From assembly GCF_035046485.1 (NCBI RefSeq), contig NC_085138.1, positions 337,726,263 to 337,790,262 on the forward strand: a stretch of DNA of 64,000 nt, given 5' to 3'. Made by a program: the position numbers and the translations under genes. Origin of the DNA: Aedes albopictus (lineage: Eukaryota; Arthropoda; Insecta; Diptera; Culicidae). Under the pieces are notes generated by a model. It had not been told where the DNA came from and searched no databases. It saw nothing but the letters and a program-made list of their open reading frames with translations. Positions 10,719-21,719 of this stretch are shown piece by piece; the stretch's first letter is position 1, and each line of letters starts with the position of its first letter.

Positions 10719-11677
10719 AGGAGTGTATCGGAAAGTAGTTGAAAATGTTTAGGATGCTCTATCTCGAAGCTGGGTTGGTCTTTTCATTTCGGTTCTTCTA
10801 TGAAATCTTCACAATATAGTTAAGTTTAGAACAGCTTAGAAAAAAATGGAAAATGTTTAGTATTATTGGAAATATGGTTAAATGAAAACACCTCACAAAA
10901 TAAAAATCTGCCCAAAATGCAATTTTGTTAAGATTTTTCAACATTTCAAAAATCAGTAGTGATTAAAATTTGTACGATAAAAAATCTGGAAAATATTGAT
11001 GCTTGTTAATATTTAGGTACACATTACATATCATTCAACACCGACTTTCAAAATTCGTATTTTCGATAGAAAAATCTCCTATATCTACAAAATGGTCCAT
11101 TCCAAAAAACGTCTATTTTTTGGTCAAACTTTGAAGCTCTGCTTTTTATATCTTAATAGGTCATAAAATTCCAGTTTTTGCTCCAACTTACTCGTCCATA
11201 AAATTAAAAAAAAAATACCATTTAAAAAAAATGCGAATTTTTAATCTTATGTATTTTTTATTTGCGAAAACATGATTTGGAGGACCATAGAAAAAAGGAG
11301 TTCCTCAAAAATGGCCTTTTTTAATTTTAAAGAATTGCGCTTAAATGCAGTGGAGATGTTTCTTGCAAAAAATAATTGGCTCATATCATGAGGATTTTGG
11401 AGCTTTTTATATTTGCACAAAAAAGTTATCAATTTTCGAACATTATGGAACTTTTTTCGCAATTTCAATTTTTAAGAAGGTGTGCAAAAATTTGAAAACA
11501 TGTCTTCAGTAATATAGGTTAAAAACCCAGTTAAAAGAACATTTTTAGAAAATCATAAAAGCCATTTCTTTTTTCAAGGATTTATACAGTATCTCCAAAA
11601 GAAAATTACTTAAAAGTTGTATTAAACTATTTTTGAGGCTATTGTAAACATTTTCAACTACTTTACGATACACTCCT
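10719..11677. mobile_element. TA-flanked foldback element, 959 bases
   Basis: Inverted ends AGGAGTGTATCG(G)AAAGTAG and the matching CTACTTTACGATACACTCCT are flanked by TA on each side (10717-10718, 11678-11679). The ends continue as GTTGAAAATGTTTA / AAACATTTTCAAC. The interior is AT-rich and non-coding. TA duplication fits a non-autonomous Tc1/mariner-type element. Confidence 0.75.
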
Positions 11678-11679
11678 TA

Positions 11680-11877
11680 AACCTCATTTTACGCTCAAAA
11701 CGGGGGGAGCGTAACTTGCAGGGAGCGCTATTTGGGAATTAGTGCGTAAATTGGAGGAGTGTTTTTTTTTTCATTTTTATAATTAGTTTGAGAAGATCGA
11801 TATCACAAAGTTCTTAACCTGTGAAAAGGTTAATAGGTAATTAATTACAATCAATAATTTAGCAGTTTTGCTAAGTT
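11680..11877. repeat. Fragment of CCCCAATTTACGC-type MITE
   Basis: The stretch 11690-11760 contains GGGAGCGTAAC, TATTTGGGAATTAGTGCGTAAAT and GGAGGAG words, which match the interior of the complete copy at 13224. Ends are eroded. Confidence 0.45.
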
Positions 11878-12751
11878 CAGTGCTTCCCAACATACGGTCA
11901 TGGACCAAGCGAATTTCTCAAGAACCAGAGGTGTGAGGATAAAGTGAAACGGTTTTTCGCATTCTGCACTTCAGGGAGTATGTACTTATCACATTGTAGT
12001 TGTATTGCAAAGATCAGTGGTTTACAATCTATGGTCACGTTCCACGTGAATATCTCAAGAACCGAAAGTGCTAGAAAGAAGAGCAAAGTTTAAGTTTAAG
12101 TTCAATTGGCCGATATCGTTTGGCCGAATGTCGTTTGGCTGAACGCCATTTGTCCGAATGCCATCTGACCGAGAGGGTCGTTTACACGAATGCCGTTTGA
12201 CCTAATCATGATCGAAAGAATTCAGAGGAAGTTTTTGACATTCTAACTGCCTATATGATCATCAGAAGTATTTCCTTCTTTCAATCATAGGCTATTCTTT
12301 TTTGTTTTATTATTCATTGATTAGTTGGCGCTGAAACTACCGCCAAAAGTTTTTTCTTCTATAAATCATAGGCTGTTTATTTGAGACATACTGAAACGGC
12401 ATTTTCCCTCCAAACGACATTCGGCCAGACGACCCATTCGGCCAAACGGAGTTCGACCAAACAGCATTCGTACAAATGGCGTTCGGCCAAATGACCCGGA
12501 ACCCTATAATATAATGCTGCTTGATCTACATAATTTGAAAAGCCGATTTCACTTCCTCATCGCCATTTTGATTCTTGAGGAATTAGCATGTATCGTAACT
12601 CCAGTTTGCAGATCCCTGATGTTTACAACACCAGAATATTGTAATAAATACTCCTTGAGACGCAGAATCTTACAAACATGCACTTTGTCTCCTCGGCCTT
12701 TAGGTTCTTGTGAAAACAGCATGGCCCGTGACCCCAGCTTGAGAACCATTG
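11878..12751. mobile_element. Possible hAT-like element interrupted by a foldback
   Basis: The left end CAGTGCTTCCCAAC and the complement of the right end (CAATGGTTCTCAAG) resemble the CAGTGGTTCTCAAC ends of hAT elements, and both are followed inward by GGTCA(T/C)GG. No clear 8-base target duplication was found, so the limits are tentative. It is split by the GGCCGAATG foldback at 12104. Confidence 0.4.
12104..12495. mobile_element. Foldback element with GTTTGGCCGAATG arrays at both ends
   Basis: The left end holds about five tandem variants of GTTTGGCCGAATGCC and the right end holds the same words in inverted orientation. The core contains AATCATAGGCTGTTTATTT and a related copy of it. That core word is also present in the foldbacks at 28605 and 52645, which have different terminal arrays. 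No open frame. Confidence 0.65.
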
Positions 12752-13200
12752 AATCTCATCTCTCATTTCTCATTTCTCATCACATCTCTCATCTCATCTC
12801 ACATCTCATCTCTCATCATATCTCTCGTCTCATCTCTTATCTCATCTCTCATCTCATCTCTCGTCTCAACTCTCATCTCATCTCATGTAATCCTTCCCTT
12901 ACCCTCTATCCTATCCTCTACCCTACCCTCTACCCTTACCTTCAACCCTACCCTCTACCCTACCTTCTACCCTATCTTCTACTCAACCCTCTACCCTACC
13001 TTCTCTTCTACCCTCTACCTAACCCTCTACCCTACCCTCTACCCTAACCCTCTACCCTAACCCTCTATCCTAACCCTCTACCCTACCCTCTACCCTATCT
13101 TTTACCCTACCTTCTATCCTACCCTCTAACAGAACCCTCTACCCGAACCATCTACCCTACCCGCTACCCTAAACCTCTATGTATCATATGTATCACATGT
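12752..13200. repeat. Adjacent TCTCA and CTACCCT microsatellite blocks
   Basis: From 12752 to about 12888 the sequence is a TCTCATC-type array. From about 12893 to 13175 it changes to ACCCTCTACCCT with variants CCCTAACCCTCTA. All cytosines are on the plus strand. The long open frame across it (to 13047) translates repeat only. Confidence 0.85.
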
Positions 13201-13223
13201 TACTTGTTCCCGAATACCTAAGA

Positions 13224-13333
13224 CCCCAATTTACGCCTAAGGAGCGTAAATTGGGGCAGCGTTATTTGGGAATTAGTGCGTAAATCGGGGGGAGAAATTG
13301 AGTTTGACGCAAAACAATGAGCGTAAATTGGGG
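13224..13333. mobile_element. Short MITE with CCCCAATTTACGC ends
   Basis: The element starts CCCCAATTTACGCC and ends GAGCGTAAATTGGGG, with internal copies of the same word at 13242 and 13285. A decayed relative is at about 11690. Non-coding. Confidence 0.6.
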
Positions 13334-13431
13334 TTTTAGTGTATTACATATCAGTTCATGGGATTTAGGAAAGAAGGTCCAATGAACAAAAATTTTAGTA
13401 GGCAAAGTTGCCAGCTGATGTGTCTCACTTA

Positions 13432-13631
13432 AGGTGAATATATGACGAAGCCACAGCCAAAATTTTCAAAAGCACAAATCTGAAGAACCATTGGACGGTT
13501 TGCTCTGAAAAGATCGATTGGTCACCACCAGCGGGTTACGAATCGATCAACTTTTCATCGCAAACCGATACGTGGTTCTTCAGATTTGTGCTCATGAAAA
13601 TTCGGGCTGTGGCTTCGTCATATATTCACCT
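13432..13631. mobile_element. 200-base palindromic MITE, TA-flanked, copy 1
   Basis: Inverted ends AGGTGAATATATGACGAAGC are flanked by TA on both sides. Most of the element pairs with itself, including CGATTGGTCACC and AAGAACC(A/G)TTGG arms around a short centre at about 13530. A related copy lies at 52162-52363. It ends only 7 bases before the next TA element at 13639. Confidence 0.7.
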
Positions 13632-13638
13632 TAATATA

Positions 13639-14835
13639 CAGGGGATGGCCAAAATATTTGGGATAGGCAAATTTTTTTCTCTCTCAAAAAAGTTCAACAT
13701 GCTATAACTTTCTATAGAGTGCATAAAAAAATCTCAGATTTTGACTGTTTGTCAACCTATTATATGTACATCATTGGTACAAAATTGGGCTTGATTGATC
13801 AATCTTTCGCAAAGTTAGAACCGTTCGGTTAAAACATTATTTTTTAGACAACTCATTTTTGAGCTGTCATATCTCGGAAACCAGTGAACCGAATTGAATG
13901 AAATTTTGAACGTACACTAACAATATACAAATGCTTTACAAACTATTAAAACATAGATACTTTTTGAACGTTGAGAAAAGTTATCATAGATTGACACTTT
14001 TTGCATTTTTCTCGAAAAAATGTATTTTTTTACGTCAATGTCAATAAATTTTAGTGTTGATGTCCAAAGATTTTCCACTTCTGTTCTCAAGTTATCTTTA
14101 ATCAGATATATTAGAGCCTATTTAGATTAAAGGAAGAACACATTTAGTAATTTTTGTGTGGTATTGTAAATTTAACTTATTTTCCTCTATATGGGTAAAA
14201 ATTTCAACCCGGTATAACTTAATTCACCGTGAGAAAATATTACATTTTATAACGTTGTATAAAGTATAAATATATTGTTGATAAACGTTAAAAAATTCAT
14301 TCAATTCGGTTCACTGGTTTCCGAGATATGACAGCTCAAAAATGAGTTGTCTAAAAATAGTGTTTTACTTGAACGATTCTAACTTCGCGAAAAATTATTC
14401 AATCGAGCCCAAATTTGTACCAATGATGCACATATAACTTCTTCTTCTTCTTCTTTATGGCTCGACGTCCTCACTGGGACTTGGCCTGCCTCGCTTCAAC
14501 TTAGTGTTCTTTGAGCACTTCCACAGTTATTAATTGAAGAGCTTTCTTTGCCTGCCATTGCATGAATTTGTATATTGTGAGGCAAGTACAATGATACACT
14601 ATGCCCAGGGAGTCGAGAAAATTTTCCCGACCGGAACGGGAATCGAACCCGCCGTCTCCGGATTGGCGATCCATAGCCTTAACCACTAGACTAATTGGAG
14701 ACCCCCACATATAACAGGTTGATAAACAGTCAAAATTTGAGATTTTTTGATGCACTCTATGAAAATTTACAGCATGTTGAATTTTTTTGTGAGAAAAAAA
14801 AAGTTGCCTATTCCAAACATCCCAACCACCCCCTG
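13639..14835. mobile_element. CAGGGGATGGCC foldback element, copy 1, TA-flanked
   Basis: The inverted ends start CAGGGGATGGCCAAAAT on the left and CAGGGGGTGGTTGGGAT on the right, flanked by TA (13637-13638, 14836-14837). The arms are long: TCATATCTCGGAAACCAGTG at about 13867 is mirrored at about 14325. The interior is AT-rich and non-coding. Its right arm is interrupted by a Feilai SINE (14439-14705). The sister copy at 19526 lacks that SINE. Confidence 0.85.
14439..14705 (-). mobile_element. Feilai-type tRNA-derived SINE, complete, with 10-base TSD
   Basis: In minus orientation it begins GTGGGGGTCTCC, has Pol III box A and B-like sequences (TAGTGGTTAAGG, GGTTCGATTCC), a body ending in GAGCCATAAA and a GAA-repeat tail. 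The direct repeat CACATATAAC flanks it (14429-14438 and 14706-14715). The plus-strand copy at 55588 is clearly the same family. This matches the Feilai SINE described from Aedes. It inserted into the right arm of the foldback at 13639. Confidence 0.9.
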
Positions 14836-14871
14836 TATAAGAAAAAATATGTGATGAATCTTTGTTGTTGT

Positions 14872-14931
14872 GTAGAGACGAACCAGCCAAGGGCTGAAAA
14901 TCTCTTTAATAAAGACAAATCAATCAATCAA
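14872..14931 (+). mobile_element. 60-base retro-insertion with hairpin and ATCA tail
   Basis: The unit holds AGAGACGAACC, the hairpin CAGCCAAGGGCTG, ATCTCTTTAATAAAGAC and an AATCAATCAATCAA tail. It is flanked by the 10-base direct repeat TTGTTGTTGT (14862-14871, 14932-14941). The tail and variable-length TSD point to target-primed reverse transcription. It may be an extreme 5' truncation of a LINE or SINE, keeping only the 3' end. An inverted 57-base copy is at 15312. Confidence 0.75.
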
Positions 14932-14941
14932 TTGTTGTTGT

Positions 14942-15298
14942 TCATTGAGAGAATGATTATAATGCTGTTATAGAAATCATATGCATTTCAGCCATTGCTA
15001 TGTCTATAGGATTTTTTCTTTCTTTTGTTTATAGGCTGTTCTTTTAAGTTGTGTTAAAGTTGTATTATATTGCAGTTTGATTTTTTTGTTTAGGAATTTT
15101 CCTTCTTAAATTTATAGGCAGTTCTTTAAAGTTTTGTTGCTGAAATAATTGTTGATTCTTACGGTACAGTCATTGTACAATTATGGATCACTCTGCCACA
15201 ATTTATATTCAATCAGTTCACCATACTATTCAAATGGAGTCGACCCATAATTGTGGGTGGCCCATGATTGTGCAATGAATGTACTTATTTTTTAATCA
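14942..15298. repeat. Tandem TTATAGGCTGTTCTTT modules
   Basis: The word TTATAGG(C/A)(T/A)GTTCTTT with a TTTTTCTTTCTTT lead recurs at about 15020 and 15105. A further variant is at 15385, after the small insertion. The same module is inside foldbacks at 12104, 28605 and 52645. Between 15170 and 15290 there is an imperfect palindrome around ACAATTATGG / CCATGATTGT. Confidence 0.5.
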
Positions 15299-15311
15299 GA
15301 AATTTTGCCTT

Positions 15312-15368
15312 GATTGATTGATTTATCTTTATTTGAGAGACTTTCAGCCCTTGGCTGGTTCGTCTCTC
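15312..15368 (-). mobile_element. 57-base retro-insertion, inverted copy, 13-base TSD
   Basis: Minus orientation of the unit at 14872: GAGACGAACCAGCCAAGG hairpin and a TCAATCAATC tail. It is flanked by the 13-base direct repeat GAAATTTTGCCTT (15299-15311 and 15369-15381). The exact duplication shows that the 57 bases moved as a unit. The open frame running through it is chance. Confidence 0.85.
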
Positions 15369-15454
15369 GAAATTTTGCCTTCTTTTATTCAATAGCTGCT
15401 CTTTTTAACCATACTGCAGAAATATTCATTGACTACTTGTGCTTAGTTATCATC

Positions 15455-15556
15455 CCCTCTTGTATTGACATGTCCGGGAAACTAACTAACGGAATTGAAA
15501 TAAATCGATTAGTGAGACAGGGGTGTCCGCTAAGTATGGCACTTTTTGTATTATAG
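15455..15556 (+). pseudogene. Fragment of a non-LTR reverse transcriptase
   Basis: A short plus-strand frame ends with the peptide NGIEINRLVRQGCPLSMALF. This is the conserved block before the catalytic YXDD in LINE reverse transcriptases (the R-Q-G-C/D-P-L-S motif). Only about 30 codons are recognisable and a stop follows at 15554. No flanking RT blocks are present, so it is a relic. The element does not match the LINE at 39.8 kb or the R1 copy at 60 kb closely enough to assign it. Confidence 0.65.
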
Positions 15557-16940
15557 CTATATTACGCTGTTGTGCAAACAACAACATGAAAAATTTAAAA
15601 ACTGGTAACTGTCTGTCGAAGAACTTTTTAAGGGGATTCGGGAGGCGTGGTTATCAGGGGCGTTTCAGGGGCGCTAAAGATTTTGAAAATACATTTTGGG
15701 TAATTGCTCTCAGATGAGCTTCAGGGGGATTTCAGAGGCTTTCTGATTATAACATCATAACACAATATGATATAAAAATAATTTAAATTTTAGTAGGATA
15801 TCTTCATAGAAATAGTCCAATGGTCCTAGCTTGACTCTGCAGAACTGCTTAGAATTTAAATCAAAGCAAATTATTGCTTCAACACTATTAGGAAGAACTA
15901 TTAACCATCTTTCGATTTTGAACTTCAAATAAAACTTTTTTACCTTTTATGATTATTGTTAACATTTTGATTAACGTGTTGTGGTAACTCTCACATTTAC
16001 AATGAGAACAAAAGCTTGTTTGCAGTTAGGCAAGTAGGCAAGTATAGTAATGACTCAATGAGTAAAACAGTTTACACCGCATAAATCAAATTCTGTGCAA
16101 ACGGAAAATTTATGCGAAACTGCAACTTCCGAACAGCACAAGTGTGTATACATACCAGATTTTGAATTTCTTTCATCACGCTAATGGGCAGCATTTCCTG
16201 TGGTCAACACGAACGAATCCATTCCGTATCAACAACATTGTCGCCATAAATATTTGCATGCACATATGATGGATTCCTATACAGCCAGCGTTTGATCCAT
16301 CAGTATCGAAATGTTGTTATTCTCGTGAACTCGCGGTCAATCCGCATCCATAATAAACAAATATTGACCACCATAGCAGAAAACCCATAATCGAATTACC
16401 GGAGTATCGATGACCGGTAGCGTGTTGATGAAGTGCACTTAAACGAGTTCAGCAGTTATGGGTAATCGTAGCATGTAGAGGTGGTCTTGATGCACCGAAA
16501 ACAAACAATTTCCCAAACTAGTTTTTGCTCAGTGGTGCTACTGAATCGCACTCTACATGGTTCCTAATGCTCGATAAACTATCGCAAAATATAAATTTTA
16601 TCTAATGACGGCTGGTGTAGCCCCGTTGACGTTGGTTTGCCACCATAAACACCGTGTACACGTTACCACTGCGCAAACAGCAAGGTGTGATGCAATTAGC
16701 TTTTGGTCTGTTTCGGTGAATGGGAATGATGTGCTAGACGGAATCATTGGGTGATTGCAATTTGCTGGCACCTGGTCGGGCATTTGTTGGTTGATTAATG
16801 GACCGTTGTCGATTCTAATGAATTCATTCGACGATTCAAGGCCAGAAGCCATTAAGTACAGAACAGAATGCCATTTCACACAGAAATTCCCAGAAATTCA
16901 ATCACCTGCTCTAACAAGCATAGATTTTCCAGCCACTTAC
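15557..16940. other. Start of intron 2 of the receptor gene, no further gene
   Basis: In gene orientation this follows exon 2. It begins with the splice donor GTAAGT at 16940-16935. A small G-rich repeat block lies at 15635-15740. The rest is largely unique and shows no receptor exon: no frame encodes TM3 or later receptor motifs on the minus strand anywhere left of here. Confidence 0.5.
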
Positions 16941-17135
16941 CTGAAAGTAGATGACGACCTTGCACATGGCTTTGCCCATGAACCATGTTTCGGTCACGTC
17001 CCAGACGACGGTCGGCGGCAGACAGAACAGGATCACGAAAAAGTCCGCCACTGCCAGGTTGACGATGAAGATGTTGGTCACGGTGCGCATCGAGTGGTTG
17101 GTGTAGACCGCGATGCAGACCAGCGCGTTGCCGAC
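16941..17135 (-). CDS. Exon 2 of a neuropeptide GPCR (orexin / allatotropin receptor-like)
   Basis: This 195-base exon encodes 65 residues on the minus strand. It is bounded by a TTACAG acceptor (17141-17136) and a GTAAGT donor (16940-16935), phase 0 at both ends. It supplies the rest of TM1 (GN motif), the first intracellular loop with MRTVTN, TM2 (NLAVAD, the conserved Asp2.50), and ECL1 with the block PPTVVWDVTETWFMG. It ends at the top of TM3 with the disulfide cysteine in MCKVV. MRTVTN and DVTETWF closely resemble orexin receptors and their insect counterparts, the allatotropin receptors. Those are plasma-membrane receptors that, in insects, drive juvenile hormone synthesis and gut activity. 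No stop or frameshift. The exact ligand class is an inference; another neuropeptide receptor of the same group is possible. Confidence 0.9.
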
Positions 17136-17299
17136 CTGTAAGATGGAAGGGGGGAAATGGTTGGTTGGTAAACATTTTCATGTAAACAGATAAAAATAAT
17201 GAAGTCATAGTGCAAATTTGATAACTTAGTAACATTAACTTAGTGATCTAGGTCATCCAAACTATTCTGGAATTCAGGCGTTCAAGCTCTACAAGCTTT

Positions 17300-19262
17300 A
17301 CTCTTGGATCTCTTTACCTATTCGGCGTAGTTCCTCCAAAAAATCCTTCAGAAATTCCTTCAAGACTTTCGTCAAGAATTCCTCTAAGAATCCATCCATG
17401 TATTCCTCAAAGAATTTCTGAAAATAATTCCTTCAAGAATTTCTCCAGAAAGTTTTCAAGATGTTCGTCGGAAATTCTTCCAGTAGTTTCTCCAAGAATT
17501 CTACCAGAAATTCCTTCAAGAGTCCCTTCAAGAGATCTACCTGGAATATCTGCAAGAATTTCTTCAGATATTCCTCAAAAAATTCTGTTAAGAGTTCCTC
17601 AAAGAATCCCTTAAAGTATTCCTCCAAGGATTTTTCCAGGAATTTCTCCAAGGCTTTTGCCAAGAAACTCTCCAAGCATTTATCCAGGCGTTCCTCCAAG
17701 AATTCCTCTTAGAATTTTTCCAGAAATTTCTCAAAGAATTTCACCAGAAACCTGCAGTAAACCCTCCAGAAATTCTTCCACAAATTTCTCCATGGATTGA
17801 TCCGAGATTGCATTCAGGCATTTTTCAAGAAATTCCTCCAGTTGTTCGTGAAGATTTTTTTCAAGAAATTTCTACATAAATTACTTCAGGAAATCCTCCA
17901 GGAACTTCTTCAGCAATTCCTCGAAGAATTCTTACAAAAAAAATACGAGAGAATTTTGAAATTTTTTTTTTAAGAATTTCTTCATTAATACCTCCATGAT
18001 CCTTCACGAAACCTATAACAATTCCTCAAGGAAATACTCCTGGGTTTATTCTGAGAATTCTTCCGAGGCTTCTTAAGGAATTACGCAAAAAAAATCCTCC
18101 CGAAAATACTCCAGGAATTCCTTAATATTTTTTTTTTGAATTTCATCAGAAAATCCTCGAGGAATTCCCCCAGAAATTACTTCGCAAATTTCTTCAGGAA
18201 GTCCTCCAGGAATTCATCCAGGAATTCCCCTTATCATCTCTTAATATCTTCCCGAAGAATTCCTAGAGGAATTCCATCAAAAACTCCTCAAGGAATTCCT
18301 CTAAAAATTGTCCAGCAATTCATTTTAGACATCTGCCTAGAATTCTTCCAAGAATCCTTACATGAATTCCTCCGAAAATTCCTACAGGACCTTTCCCAAG
18401 AATCTCCACAGGGATCCCTCTAAAACTTCTGTCGAGAATTCCTTCAGGAATTTATCCAGGAATACCTCCTGGGATTTTTTAAGAAACTTTTTCAAGAAAT
18501 AATCAAAAAAATCTCCAGGATTTCCTCCATGAATACCTTCAAGATTCTTCAGGAAACCTCAAAAAAATCTTCAAGAAATTACTCCATTTACAACTGCAAG
18601 GAATTTCTCCGAGAATTCCTTCATGGATGTCTCCAGGAACTGCTCCGAGACTTCTTCCAAGAATTCCTTCAAGAATTTCTCAAGGAATTACTCCAAGAAT
18701 TCTCAAAAAAAAAAAATCTCCAGAAATTCCTCTAGGATTTTTTCCAATAATGTCTCCCGATATTCCTCCAAAATTTCTGCTAAGAATTTCCCAAAAAATT
18801 CGTCCAAGATTTTTTTTAAAAATCTTTCAAGAACTCTGACACGATCTCCAATGAGAATTTCTCCAAGACCTACTCCAATACTTCTGTGAAAAATTCCTTC
18901 AAGAATCCCTCCAGAAATTTTGTAAGGGATTTCTCTATAAATTCCTCTAGGAATTTCTCCAAGCATTTTTCAATGAACACCTTCAAGAATTTTTCACAAA
19001 AATCCTTCAGAAATTCCTCCAGAAATGCCCACAGGAATCCCCACTGGAATTTCTCCAATACATCCGCCAAGAACTCCTCAAACAATCGTTTCCAGAATAA
19101 CCTTCCATGAATTCCTTCAGGAATACCTACAAGACTTCTCTTAAGAATTTCACCAACAATCTTCCAAAGAATTTCTCCAGGAATTCCTCTAAGATTTTTT
19201 CAGGAATTCCGCCAAGAATTCCTAAACAAATACTTCAAGGAATTTCTAGAAGAGTTTCTTGA
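17300..19262. repeat. Degenerate AATTCCTCCAGG minisatellite, left arm
   Basis: Units of roughly 12 to 15 bases such as GAATTCCTCCAAG and AATTTCTCCAGG recur for almost 2 kb with strong divergence. Many overlapping open frames rich in Ser, Asn, Lys, Phe or in Glu, Leu, Lys appear on both strands. They are repeat translations with no consistent start, so none is called as a gene. Confidence 0.85.
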
Positions 19263-19525
19263 ATTTATTTTTTTGAGAAAATCTTGGAGGATTTCCAGGA
19301 GTACTTTCTAAAAGAATTCATGTAATAATTTGTGAAAATTTTTTTAAAGAAATTCCTGGGGGTATTCTTTGAGTATTTCCTGTAAGAATTCATGGAGTTT
19401 TGCCTGGAATATTTCCTGGAGGAATTCCTGGAAGATTTGGAGCAATTTCTGGAGGAATTTCTGGAGCATTTCCTGGAGTATTTCCTGGAGAAATTTCTGG
19501 TGGAATTACTGGAGAAATTCATATA

Positions 19526-20356
19526 CAGGGGATGGCCAAAATGCTTGGGATAGGCAACTTTTTTCTCTCTCACACAAAAATGTTCAACATGCTGTAATTT
19601 TTCATAGAGTGCATCAAAAATTCTCAAATTTTGACTGTTTGTTCACCTATTATATGTGCATCATTGGTACAAATTTGAGCTCGATTGGTTAATTTTTCGC
19701 GAAGTTATAATCCTTCTGGTGAAACACTATTTTTTAGAGAAATAATTTTTGAACTGTCATATCTCGGAAACCAGTGAACTGAATTGAGTGGAATTTTTAA
19801 CGTTTATCAACAATATATTGATACTTGATACGATGCTATAAAATGTAAAATTTTCTCACGATGAATAAAGTAATACCGGTTTGACATTTTTACTCATATA
19901 AAGGAAAACAAGTCAAATTTACAATATCATTCAAAAATTATTAAATGTGTTATTATTTCAATCCAAACAGGCTCTAATATATCTTATCAGAGATATATTG
20001 AGAACAGAAGCAGAAAATCTTTGGATATCAACACTAACATTTAATGACAATGATTTAAAAAATTAACATTTTTCAAGAAAAATTCAAAAAGTTTCAATCC
20101 ATGATAACTTTTTCCAACGTTCAAAAAGTACCTATGTTTCAATGACATGAGTAGCATCAATGTATTATTGATAAACTTTCAAAAGTTCATTGAATTCGGT
20201 TCACTGGTTTCCGAGATATGACAGTTCAAAAAATATGTTGTCTAAGAAATAGTGTTTTGAGAATTTTTGATGCACTCTATGAAAAGTTACAGCATGTTGA
20301 ACATTTTTGTGAGAGAAAAAAATGTTGGCCATCCCAAACATTTTGGCCATCCCCTG
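19526..20356. mobile_element. CAGGGGATGGCC foldback element, copy 2, TA-flanked
   Basis: 831 bases with ends CAGGGGATGGCCAAAAT(G) on both sides, flanked by TA (19524-19525, 20357-20358). The left arm words TCATATCTCGGAAACCAGTG and GCATCATTGGTACAAA match copy 1 at 13639. The right arm has lost about 120 bases relative to the left, between TAGTGTTTT and GAATTTTTGATGC. No SINE insertion. Non-coding. Confidence 0.85.
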
Positions 20357-21173
20357 TAGTAATTCCTGTATCAATAGCTGTAGAAATTCCTGCAGTTATT
20401 CCTGGAGGAATTCCTGGATTAATTCCTGGAATTTGTCTGGTAGGAATTCCTGGAGTATTTTCCGGAACATTTCCTGTTGCAATTCCAGGAGGAATTCATA
20501 GAGTTATTCCTGGAGGATTTCTTGGAGGAATTCCTGGATTAATTTCTGATGGAATTTCTAGATTATTTGATGGAGGAATTTCTGGAATATTTCCTGTAAG
20601 AATTCATGGAGTAATTTCTGAAGAATTTCCTGGAATAATTCTTGAAGGAATTTCTGGAGCAATTCCTGGGGGAAATTTTGGAGCATTTTCTGGAGAAATT
20701 CCTGGAGAAATTCCTGGAGGAATTCCTTGAGGAATCCCTGAAAGAATCCCTGGAATAATTCCTGGAGCAAATCCTTGAGAAATGACTTATGGAATTCCTG
20801 AAAGAATTTTAGGAGGAATCCCTGTGAGGAATTCCTGGAAGAACCCCTGTTGAAATTGCTGAAGGAATTCTTGGATGAATTTGTGGAGGAATTCTTGGAG
20901 GAACCGCTGAAAGATTTTCTGGAGGACACCGTGAAGGAATTTTTGAAGGAATCCCTTGATGAATTCCCAGATGAATTGGCAGCTTTTCCTGGAACAAGTT
21001 CTAGAGGTAATTCCTGGAATAATCCCAAAAAGAATTCCTGTAGGAAACTCTGGAGGTATCCTTGGAGGAATTTCTCGAAGAATCCCTTGAGAAATTCCTC
21101 AAGAAATCTCTGGATTAGTTATTGGAGGAAATTCTGGATGAATTCCTGAAGGAGCTCTGGAAGAATTCCTGGA

Positions 21174-21229
21174 GGATTTTTTTTTTGTTTAGAGAGACTT
21201 TACCCTGAAGGGGCATTCGTCTCTACGCC
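21174..21229 (-). mobile_element. Small insertion related to the 57-60 base retro-units
   Basis: GAGAGACTTTACCCTGAAGG and CATTCGTCTCTAC resemble the hairpin unit at 15312, with a T-run on its left in place of the ATCA tail. CCTGGAGGA occurs on both sides, but the host array contains that word often, so the duplication is weak evidence. Confidence 0.45.
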
Positions 21230-21719
21230 TGGAGGAAAAAAGTAAATGAATTCCTGGATGAGTACATGGGAAAATTCGAGAATGAATCCCTAGAAGAACT
21301 TTTAGAGGAATTGCTGTAGGAATCTCTGGAGGAATTCCTGGAAAACTTCCTGAAGGAATTCCAGGATATTTTTCTGGAGGAACTGTTGGGAAAATTATCT
21401 GGAGGAGTTTTTAGGGAAATCCTGGAGAAATCCTTGGGGGACTCCCGAGGAATCCTCGGGAAACTTCCGATGGAATTTCAGAGGAATTCCCGAGGAACTT
21501 CTTCAGGATTCCCGGAAGGTTCCTGAGGTTATTCCTGAGAAACTCCTGGAGGAATTACAGCAAAACTGCAGAAGAAACTGCCAGGGAAACTTTCTGAGAA
21601 ACTGCCGGAAAGTCGTAAAGAATTTCGCATCGGAGGCATTTCCTAGGAACTCGAAGAGATATTCTCGGAGAACATCACGATGAATTTCTGAGGGACTCCT
21701 GGAGAACTTCTGGGTCCAT

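Noticed and set aside
12514..13060. Overlapping open frames of 177 and 103 codons
   Set aside because: They run through TCTCA and CTACCCT microsatellites; the peptide is repeat only.
12893..13175. CCCTA-rich block resembling a telomere repeat
   Set aside because: Units are irregular ACCCTCTACCCT variants inside an intron; dipterans do not use a TTAGGG-type telomere. A plain microsatellite explains it.
20218..20730. 170-codon frame rich in Ile-Pro-Gly repeats (collagen- or silk-like)
   Set aside because: It begins inside the foldback element and continues through GGAATTCCTG units; no independent evidence of a gene.
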